A DNA stretch of 28,033 bases from Burkholderiales bacterium (GTDB lineage: Bacteria; Pseudomonadota; Gammaproteobacteria; Burkholderiales; JAEUMW01), in assembly GCA_016791285.1 (NCBI GenBank), contig JAEUMX010000159.1, positions 1-28,033 on the forward strand, given 5' to 3'. Below the pieces are notes generated by a model that was not told where the DNA came from, ran no database searches, and worked only from the letters and a program-made list of their open reading frames with translations. A program made the translations under genes and the position numbers. Of this stretch, positions 21,501 to 28,033 are shown piece after piece. Within the stretch, counting starts at the first letter, position 1. Each line of letters begins with the position of its first letter.

Positions 21501-22166
21501 GTGACCCGCGAAACGAAGCAGAAGCCGGAACGGAGGGTAAAGGGAGTGAGCTGGATGTCGCTGGTCGTCGGCTTGTTTTCCGGACTGGTGATCGGGCTTG
21601 CCATCGCCTTCGCGGTCGCGTGGTACGTGAACAAGATGCCGAATCCGTTTGCACAGAAGGCGAACGGCACCACGGCTGCGCGCCCGGAGGTGGCGAAGCC
21701 CGGGCCCGCGACGGTCGAAACACCCGCCAGGCCGCAGCCGAAAATCGAAACGAAGGCGGAGCCGAAACCCGCAGTCAAGGGGGAGGCGAAGGTTGCCAAG
21801 GCCGAGGAGGAGAAGCCGCGTTTCGACTTCTACAAGATCCTGCCGGGCTCGGAGGAACCGCTCTCGGATCGCGACCTGAAGCGCGCCGAACAGAAATCGA
21901 CCACGGCCGGCGCCAAGGATGTCTACTTTTTGCAGGCCGGTGCGTTTCAGAATGCCGCAGACGCCGACAACATGAAGGCGCGCCTCGCGCTGATGGGCAT
22001 GGAAGCAAGCATTCAGACCGCGGCGATTCCGGACAAGGGCATGCTGCACAGGGTGCGCGTCGGCCCCTTTGGTTCGGTCGACGAACTGAACAAGGTCAAG
22101 ACGACGCTGAAGGAGAACGGCGTGCAGGCCACGCCCGTCAAAGTCAGCGAGGGACCAGGACGATGA
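21501..22166 (+). CDS. SPOR-domain inner-membrane protein, FtsN-like
   Basis: The 221-residue protein has a short basic cytoplasmic N terminus, one transmembrane helix (about residues 17-42, SLVVGLFSGLVIGLAIAFAV), a long low-complexity Pro/Lys/Ala/Glu periplasmic linker and a C-terminal SPOR domain (about 150-218, starting VYFLQAGAFQNAADADNMKA and containing HRVRVGPFGSVDEL). SPOR domains bind denuded glycan strands at the septum; this architecture is that of FtsN and related division proteins. The linker is too variable to say it is the FtsN orthologue. The GTG start at 21501 follows GGGAG. It is 12 bp after argS, so probably cotranscribed. Confidence 0.9.
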   Translation: MTRETKQKPERRVKGVSWMSLVVGLFSGLVIGLAIAFAVAWYVNKMPNPFAQKANGTTAARPEVAKPGPATVETPARPQPKIETKAEPKPAVKGEAKVAKAEEEKPRFDFYKILPGSEEPLSDRDLKRAEQKSTTAGAKDVYFLQAGAFQNAADADNMKARLALMGMEASIQTAAIPDKGMLHRVRVGPFGSVDELNKVKTTLKENGVQATPVKVSEGPGR

Positions 22167-22201
22167 GAACCAGGAAGGCTCGCATGGAGAACTGTGAATG
22201 A
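22163..22201 (+). CDS. 12-residue mini-ORF linking the SPOR gene and dsbA
   Basis: ATG at 22163 overlaps the SPOR gene's TGA (ATGA), and the mini-ORF's own TGA at 22199-22201 overlaps the dsbA ATG at 22198 (ATGA). The peptide would be MRTRKARMENCE. It contains the purine-rich segments that probably serve as the dsbA ribosome binding site. It may act as a translational relay or be chance; no function for the peptide is claimed. Confidence 0.3.
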   Translation: MRTRKARMENCE

Positions 22202-22857
22202 CACCGATCAATCGACTCTGGGGGTTGGCGCTGCTTGCCCTGTTGGCCACGGCATTTTCGGTAGGAATTGTCAGCGCGGCCTCACCGGTACTCGACAAGG
22301 AATACCGCCTGATCAATCCGCCTCAGCCTACCGACGGCTCGAAGAAGATCGAGGTGGTCGAGTTCTTCTACTATGGCTGCCCACACTGCTACGAGATGGA
22401 GCCCGCGCTCAAGAACTGGCTGAAACGCAAACCCGCGGACGTGGAGTTCCGGCAGCAGCCTGCGGTCTTTCGCGAGAACTGGATTCCACTCACCAAGACC
22501 TACTTCGCCCTCGATGCGCTGGGACTGCTGCCCAAGCTCAGTGACAAGGTCTACTCGGCGGTGCACGACGAGGGGCTTGGACTCTCGGACGAAGCCCTGA
22601 TGAGCAAGTGGATCGGGCAGCAGGGGGTCGACCCGGTGAAGTTCAGCGAAACGTACCGTTCGTTCGCGGTGCAGAACAGCGTGCAGCGCGCGATCCAGGT
22701 CACGCGCGACTACCAGGTCAAAGGCACCCCTTCCATCGCGGTCGCGGGGAAGTACATCACATCTCCCTCCATGACCGGAGGCTTCGACCGGTTCTTCGAA
22801 GTGGTCGACCAGTTGATCGAGATGGCGCGTAAGGAAGCGGGGGGCAAGAAGAGCTAG
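22198..22857 (+). CDS. dsbA: thiol:disulfide interchange protein DsbA
   Basis: DsbA is the periplasmic oxidase that introduces disulfide bonds into exported proteins. The 219-residue precursor has a signal peptide (hydrophobic LLALLATAFSVGIVSA, cleavage near residue 27/28). The thioredoxin fold has the active site Cys61-Pro-His-Cys64 in FFYYGCPHCYEMEP, the DsbA type, an inserted helical domain, and the cis-proline loop KGTPSIAVAGKY near residue 178. The ATG at 22198 overlaps the stop of a mini-ORF, and GGAG lies about 9 nt upstream. A strong terminator follows the gene. DsbB is not in this window. Confidence 0.95.
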   Translation: MTPINRLWGLALLALLATAFSVGIVSAASPVLDKEYRLINPPQPTDGSKKIEVVEFFYYGCPHCYEMEPALKNWLKRKPADVEFRQQPAVFRENWIPLTKTYFALDALGLLPKLSDKVYSAVHDEGLGLSDEALMSKWIGQQGVDPVKFSETYRSFAVQNSVQRAIQVTRDYQVKGTPSIAVAGKYITSPSMTGGFDRFFEVVDQLIEMARKEAGGKKS

Positions 22858-22881
22858 TCGAACGCCCCCTGCACGAGCGTT

Positions 22882-22918
22882 GACGGCCGCGGTCGAGATC
22901 TCGCGGCCGTCTTCGTTT
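22882..22918 (+). terminator. intrinsic terminator after dsbA
   Basis: GACGGCCGCG (22882-22891) pairs perfectly with CGCGGCCGTC (22902-22911) across a 10-nt loop, followed by TTCGTTT. This ends the priA-argS-SPOR-dsbA unit. Confidence 0.75.
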
Positions 22919-23072
22919 GGACGCCCCGGAGAGCCGCCGCGACCTCACCGTTCATGTGTGCCAGGACTTCCGCAGAGGCCCGACCCTTGCTTCCCCTCCG
23001 CACCGCCTGTTGGATGGCTGCCCCGACCGGGTGGATCGATCCGGGAAGCGAAAGATGGCGACGGAGGAAATC

Positions 23073-23393
23073 ATGGACACGGACGGCACGCGCGTTCTCG
23101 CGCTGGTGGGACTTAGCAATCACGACCTCGTACTCATCAAGAGCTTGGCGAAGCTCTCCGGGGGCAGACCCCGGAAGTATCGCGTCGCGCCGAGCAGCGA
23201 GCGCGCGAGTGCTGATGTCTTCATCGTGAATGGCGACGATGCCTTCGCCATGCAGGAGACGAAAAACCTGGTCGGTCAGCGGACCGCCACGGTCATCCAC
23301 GTACGCAAGGAAGCCAAGGGCGTGAACGGGCATCCGACCATCATCCTGCCCCTGCATGCGAAAGCCGTCTACGGCACCCTCGACAAGCTGTAG
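23073..23393 (+). CDS. small protein with degenerate receiver-like fold
   Basis: The 106-residue protein starts at the ATG at 23073, chosen because GGAGG (23063-23067) lies at ideal distance; the frame extends upstream to 22917 but runs into the dsbA terminator. The pattern of strands and helices resembles a response-regulator receiver domain: strand RVLALVGLSN, a helix, strand RKYRVAP, strand ADVFIVNGDD, strand ATVIHVRKE and strand TIILPLHAKAV with a final helix. The phosphorylation-site geometry is not convincing, since the conserved acidic pair after strand 1 and the KP motif in the last loop are absent. It is therefore probably a phosphorylation-independent pseudo-receiver. No DNA-binding or output domain is attached. 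Function unknown. Confidence 0.7.
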   Translation: MDTDGTRVLALVGLSNHDLVLIKSLAKLSGGRPRKYRVAPSSERASADVFIVNGDDAFAMQETKNLVGQRTATVIHVRKEAKGVNGHPTIILPLHAKAVYGTLDKL

Positions 23394-23394
23394 C

Positions 23395-23483
23395 CCGCGG
23401 ACTGTCTGCTGACTCCGGCAACGGCCGCCCCTGGGGACTGCCGGTTCGAGCTTGTCGTACTCATCTGCCGCGCTTGTCCGCGG
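23395..23483. repeat. nested inverted repeats between convergent genes
   Basis: Outer arms CCGCGGAC (23395-23402) and GTCCGCGG (23476-23483) enclose inner arms CCGGCA (23415-23420) and TGCCGG (23439-23444). They fill the gap between two convergent genes and could fold as a bidirectional transcription stop, though no T-tract follows either arm. Confidence 0.35.
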
Positions 23484-23485
23484 CG

Positions 23486-25312
23486 TCATTCCACCGTCAC
23501 GGATTTCGCCAGATTGCGCGGTTTGTCTACGTCGGTACCCCTGTGCAGCGCGGCGTGATAGGCCAGTAGTTGCAGCGGCACCGTGTGAAGGATAGGGGAC
23601 AGCAGCCCGGCATGATCGGTCAGCCGGATCACGTGCAGTCCGTCGCCCTCGGTCACGTGAGAGCCCTGATCAGCAAACACATATAGCTCCCCACCTCGCG
23701 CGCGCACCTCCTGCAGGTTCGACTTGAGCTTCTCGAGCAACGCGTCGTTGGGCGCGATCGCGATGACGGGCATGGCCTTGTCGACCAGAGCCAGAGGCCC
23801 GTGTTTGAGCTCGCCGGCCGGATAAGCCTCCGCATGTATGTAGGAGATTTCCTTCAGCTTGAGCGCACCCTCCATCGCAATCGGATAGTGGACGCCCCGA
23901 CCCAGAAAGAGGGCATGCTCCTTCTCCGCGAAGCGCGCCGACCAGGCCTTCACCTGATCCTCCACTCCGAGCACGTGCTGCAGCGCGGCCGGGAGGTGGC
24001 GCAGCGCCCCGATCATCTCCCGCTCCCGCTCCGCGGAAAGACGCCCACGCAGCTTCCCGAGCACCATCGTGAGCAGTACCAGCACGGCCAGCTGAGTAGT
24101 GAAGGCCTTGGTCGACGCCACGCCGATCTCCGGTCCCGCTCGCGTCAGGAAGCGCAGGTCCGACTGTCGGATCAGCGCGCTTTCGGGGACGTTGCAGATC
24201 GCGATCGAATGCCGGTGCCCCAGCGCCTTGGCGTGCTGTAGGGCGGCCAGCGTGTCGGCCGTCTCGCCGGACTGCGAGATCGTGACGACGAGCTGCTCGG
24301 GATTGGGTACCGACTGACGATAGCGATACTCGCTCGCGATCTCCACCGTGCACGGGAGCCCCGCGACCGCCTCGATCCAGTACCGGGCGACCAAGCCCGC
24401 GTGGTAACTGGTCCCGCACGCGAGAATCAACACTGCGTTGGTTTTGGAGAGAACCGCCGCCGCTTCCGCGCCGAACAGCTGGGGCGAGATCGAGCTCGCG
24501 TTCAGCACCATTTCGAGCGTGTTGGCCACGGCTCCGGGCTGCTCGAAGATTTCCTTCTGCATGAAGTGGCGATACGGTCCGAGCTCGACCGCCGCGGATG
24601 TAAGCTGGCTCACGTGCACGGGCCGCTCCACCTCGTTCCCCGCCTCGTCGAACACCCGCACGCGATTCACTCCGAGCTCTGCGACGTCGCCGTCCTCGAG
24701 GTAGACCACCCGCTGCGTTACGTGCAGCAGGGCGGAGACATCGGAGGCGGCAAAGTTCTGTTCTTGGCCTAAGCCCAGCAGCAACGGGGCGCCATTGCGC
24801 GCCACGATCACCCGATCCGGATCCGCATCGCAAAGCACCGCGATGGCGTACGCACCCTCCAATTCGGCGAGCGCGGCTCGGGTGGCAGCGAGCAAATCGC
24901 CCGCGTGGCCATGTTTCTCGCGGATCAGGTGAGCGATCACCTCGGTGTCGGTATCCGACGCGAAGACGTGCCCCAACCCTTGCAGCATCGAGCGCATCGC
25001 CTCGTGATTCTCAATGATGCCGTTGTGGACGACGGCGATGCCGCCGCTCACATGCGGGTGCGCGTTGCGCTCCGACGGCGCACCGTGCGTCGCCCACCGA
25101 GTGTGCGCGACACCGATGTTTCCGGCGAAACGGTTGCGCTCCGCCAGTTCGCTCAACTCGGCGACGCGACCGGTCACCCGCAAGCGCTCGAGCCGTGGAT
25201 TGAGAACCGCAACGCCCGCCGAGTCGTAGCCGCGGTACTCGAGCCGCTTCAGTCCTTCGAGCAGGGAGGGCACCACATCACGGCGCGCGATGGCGCCAAC
25301 AATCCCGCACAT
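23486..25312 (-). CDS. glmS: glutamine-fructose-6-phosphate aminotransferase (isomerizing)
   Basis: GlmS makes glucosamine-6-phosphate from fructose-6-phosphate and glutamine, the first committed step to UDP-GlcNAc for peptidoglycan and lipopolysaccharide. The 608-residue length is standard. Cys2 in MCGIVGAIA is the glutaminase nucleophile after removal of Met1; [19 protein letters not shown] and HNGIIENHE complete the amidotransferase domain. The two SIS isomerase domains carry [18 protein letters not shown] and [19 protein letters not shown]. The C terminus [13 protein letters not shown] is the universally conserved end. GGAGG lies upstream of the ATG. It is 71 bp downstream of glmU. It converges on the small receiver-like gene. 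Confidence 0.97.
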   Translation of the reverse strand: MCGIVGAIARRDVVPSLLEGLKRLEYRGYDSAGVAVLNPRLERLRVTGRVAELSELAERNRFAGNIGVAHTRWATHGAPSERNAHPHVSGGIAVVHNGIIENHEAMRSMLQGLGHVFASDTDTEVIAHLIREKHGHAGDLLAATRAALAELEGAYAIAVLCDADPDRVIVARNGAPLLLGLGQEQNFAASDVSALLHVTQRVVYLEDGDVAELGVNRVRVFDEAGNEVERPVHVSQLTSAAVELGPYRHFMQKEIFEQPGAVANTLEMVLNASSISPQLFGAEAAAVLSKTNAVLILACGTSYHAGLVARYWIEAVAGLPCTVEIASEYRYRQSVPNPEQLVVTISQSGETADTLAALQHAKALGHRHSIAICNVPESALIRQSDLRFLTRAGPEIGVASTKAFTTQLAVLVLLTMVLGKLRGRLSAEREREMIGALRHLPAALQHVLGVEDQVKAWSARFAEKEHALFLGRGVHYPIAMEGALKLKEISYIHAEAYPAGELKHGPLALVDKAMPVIAIAPNDALLEKLKSNLQEVRARGGELYVFADQGSHVTEGDGLHVIRLTDHAGLLSPILHTVPLQLLAYHAALHRGTDVDKPRNLAKSVTVE

Positions 25313-25383
25313 AGCCGTGGAATCCTCCAGGATGGGTCAAGACAAAGCGCAGAGAGACCGAACCGCGGAAAGCGGCCGGCAAG

Positions 25384-26808
25384 TCAAGTTTCGCCCTTCG
25401 GTTTCTTGCGCGGCCGCTGCCAGCCGTCGATGGCAACCTGTTTCACCCGCGAGATGGCGAGCGCGCCGGGGGGCACGTTGCGCGTGACGGTCGTACCGGC
25501 GCCGATCGTGGCGCCCTCGCCGACGCGCACGGGCGCGACAAGCTGGGTGTCGGATCCGATGAACACGTCGTCTTCGATGACCGTCTTGTGCTTGTTGGCG
25601 CCGTCGTAATTGCACACGATCGTGCCCGCACCGACGTTCACGTTGCGGCCGACTTCGCTGTCACCCACATACGCGAGATGATTGGCCTTGGACCCTTCGT
25701 GGATCGTGCTGTTCTTCACCTCGACGAAGTTGCCGATGTGAACATGTCCGGCGATCCGCGTACCAGGCCGCATACGCGCAAACGGGCCGATGCGGCATGC
25801 CGCGCCGATTTCGGCTTCCTCGAGATGGCAAAAGGGGAAGACCACCGAGCCGGCGCCGACCGCGACGTCGCGCAGCACGCAGTGCGAACCGATCGTCACG
25901 CCATGCCCCAGGCGCACTTCGCCTTCGAAAATGCAGCTGACGTCGATGGTGACATCGTCACCGCATTCGAGCGTCCCGCGCACGTCAATGCGCGCCGGGT
26001 CGGCGAGCGTCACACCGCGCGCGAGCAGGGTATCCGCCTGCTCTCGCTGGTAGATGCGTTCCAGGGATGCGAGGTTGCCCTTGCTGTTCACGCCCAGCGT
26101 CTCCCACGCCGCCTCGGCCTGTGCCGTGATAACCGGGACGCCGTCGCGAATCGCGTGGGCAACGACGTCGGTAAGGTAGTACTCACGCTGGGCATTGTCG
26201 TTGCCGAGCGCGCCCAGCCAGCCGGCGAGCCGCTCGGCGGGGACCACCATGATGCCGGTGTTGACCTCCTTCAAGGCGCGTTCGGACTCGGTCGCATCGT
26301 TTTCCTCGACAATCCGCTGCACGCGCCCTGCGGCATCGCGCACGATGCGACCATAGCCCGTTGGATCCACGAGCACGGCGGTCACGACGTGGACGGCATC
26401 AGGCGGATCGCCGGCGACGAGCCGCTGCAGCGTCCCGAGGCGCGTGAGCGGGACATCTCCGTACAGGATCAGCACCCGGCCATCGCGATCGATGTGGGGC
26501 AGGGCTTGCAAGACCGCGTGCCCGGTTCCGAGCTGCGGTTCCTGGAGGGCGAAGCAAAGGTCCGGGGCGGCCAGAGACTCTCGCACCGCCTCGCCGCCGT
26601 GCCCATACACCACACAGATGCGCTGCGCGCCCAGCACCCGCGCCGTGTCGATCACATGCTGGGCGAGGTAACGACCACCCAGCCGGTGCAGGACCTTCGG
26701 CCGCGACGAATACATCCGCTTGCCTTTGCCCGCAGCGAGAATCACCACGTTAAGGCGTGCGGTCACGGGTACGGGACTCGGCTCATGGGACTCCGGCATA
26801 CGCAGCAT
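25384..26808 (-). CDS. glmU: bifunctional GlmU: GlcN-1-P acetyltransferase / GlcNAc-1-P uridyltransferase
   Basis: GlmU performs the last two steps to UDP-GlcNAc in the cytosol. Of 474 residues, about 15-245 form the nucleotidyltransferase, with [33 protein letters not shown] and EVNTGIM. The rest is a left-handed beta-helix of hexapeptide repeats with the acetyltransferase residues in [30 protein letters not shown] and [17 protein letters not shown]. The start is uncertain: ATG at 26808, ATG at 26799 or GTG at 26766; the conserved sequence begins only just after the GTG ([12 protein letters not shown]), and none has a strong ribosome binding site. It lies between atpC and glmS, a common betaproteobacterial order. 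Confidence 0.96.
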   Translation of the reverse strand: MLRMPESHEPSPVPVTARLNVVILAAGKGKRMYSSRPKVLHRLGGRYLAQHVIDTARVLGAQRICVVYGHGGEAVRESLAAPDLCFALQEPQLGTGHAVLQALPHIDRDGRVLILYGDVPLTRLGTLQRLVAGDPPDAVHVVTAVLVDPTGYGRIVRDAAGRVQRIVEENDATESERALKEVNTGIMVVPAERLAGWLGALGNDNAQREYYLTDVVAHAIRDGVPVITAQAEAAWETLGVNSKGNLASLERIYQREQADTLLARGVTLADPARIDVRGTLECGDDVTIDVSCIFEGEVRLGHGVTIGSHCVLRDVAVGAGSVVFPFCHLEEAEIGAACRIGPFARMRPGTRIAGHVHIGNFVEVKNSTIHEGSKANHLAYVGDSEVGRNVNVGAGTIVCNYDGANKHKTVIEDDVFIGSDTQLVAPVRVGEGATIGAGTTVTRNVPPGALAISRVKQVAIDGWQRPRKKPKGET

Positions 26809-26876
26809 TCTAGCTGCGGGCCGCCGCTAAGACGAAGCAACAGGCCGGGTGGAAGCAACCCCTCGAAGCAGCGAGG

Positions 26877-27302
26877 TCAGCGTCCGCCTTTGCGCAATTT
26901 CTGGATCGCCGCGAGCTGCGCGATCGCCTCGGCAAGCTCCGCCTCGGCCCTCGCGAAATCGATCTCGGCCGACCGATCCTTGAGGGCTTCCTCTGCCCGC
27001 TTCTTCGCTTCCGTGGCTTTGGCTTCGTCGAGATCGGGACCGCGGATGGCAGTGTCCGCGAGCACCGTGACCACGTCGGGCTGCACCTCGAGAATACCGC
27101 CGGACACCCAAACCAGCTCCTGTTCCTCCTTCATGGGCAGCTTGAGGCGCACCGCGCCGGGACGAATGCGCGTGAGCAGCGGTGTATGCCGAGGCAGAAT
27201 CCCGATCTCCCCGGCTTCCGCAGGGGCGATCAGCATCTCGACCGGGCCCGCGAAGATGGACTCCTCGGCGCTGACGACGTCGACGTGCATGGTGATTGCC
27301 AT
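26877..27302 (-). CDS. atpC: F1Fo ATP synthase epsilon subunit
   Basis: Epsilon is part of the central rotor stalk and can inhibit ATP hydrolysis. The 141-residue protein has the N-terminal beta-sandwich ([15 protein letters not shown], the conserved [14 protein letters not shown] and [19 protein letters not shown]) and a C-terminal helical hairpin rich in Ala, Glu and Lys. GGAGGGG precedes the ATG at 27302. It starts 13 bp after the atpD stop, as expected at the end of an atp operon. Confidence 0.97.
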   Translation of the reverse strand: MAITMHVDVVSAEESIFAGPVEMLIAPAEAGEIGILPRHTPLLTRIRPGAVRLKLPMKEEQELVWVSGGILEVQPDVVTVLADTAIRGPDLDEAKATEAKKRAEEALKDRSAEIDFARAEAELAEAIAQLAAIQKLRKGGR

Positions 27303-27315
27303 GGCGGCCCCTCCG

Positions 27316-28033
<718 letters not shown>

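Noticed and set aside
19497..22316. Minus-strand open frame of about 940 codons opposite priA, argS and the SPOR gene
   Set aside because: It spans three real plus-strand genes and their gaps and shows no family motifs; explained by GC bias.
26861..26876. CCTCG-6 nt-CGAGG hairpin directly after the atpC stop as a terminator
   Set aside because: Five-base stem without a T-tract; glmU follows at once on the same strand, so read-through is more likely.

Overview
The window is chromosomal DNA of a high-GC Gram-negative bacterium, most likely a betaproteobacterium. The case rests on gene content and order: atpD-atpC-glmU-glmS read as one strand-consistent block, aroK-aroB-dgt-gltB-gltD-hemE-priA-argS-(SPOR protein)-dsbA on the other strand, and ilvD divergent from lgt. 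These arrangements are familiar from Rhodocyclales/Nitrosomonadales-type genomes. The genus cannot be fixed from the sequence alone. No tRNA, rRNA or CRISPR array was seen.

Positions 1 to about 3050 are the accessory, decayed part. They hold an unassigned open frame, a fragment resembling the DinB-like domain of EgtB/SenA-type enzymes, and a REP-associated tyrosine transposase (RAYT) element. The RAYT element has perfect 21-bp terminal inverted repeats, duplicated ends and a duplicated 3' tail. It abuts a broken VapBC toxin-antitoxin locus with intact vapB and a vapC remnant. Next comes a secreted SH3-like protein gene flanked by more copies of the element's terminal motif.

Positions 3067 to 6026 (minus strand) carry an MFS transporter with a problematic start and ilvD (branched-chain amino acid synthesis). 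From 6122 the plus strand carries lgt (lipoprotein maturation), aroK-aroB (shikimate pathway), dgt (dGTP hydrolysis), gltB-gltD (glutamate synthase), a good intrinsic terminator, hemE (haem synthesis), priA (replication restart), argS, a SPOR-domain cell-division-type protein and dsbA, ending at a second strong terminator near 22900. A small protein with a degenerate receiver-like fold follows.

Positions 23486 to the right edge read leftwards on the minus strand: atpD (partial), atpC, glmU, glmS, i.e. the end of the ATP synthase operon followed by UDP-GlcNAc synthesis.

Most of the window is ordinary housekeeping DNA. The observations most worth checking are the structure of the RAYT element ends and their dispersed motif, the vapC remnant, the missing canonical start of the MFS gene, a probable leaderless aroK transcript, a perfect DnaA box in front of priA, and a 12-codon mini-ORF that joins the SPOR gene to dsbA through two ATGA overlaps. 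I did not find convincing evidence of a wholly new multi-gene system.
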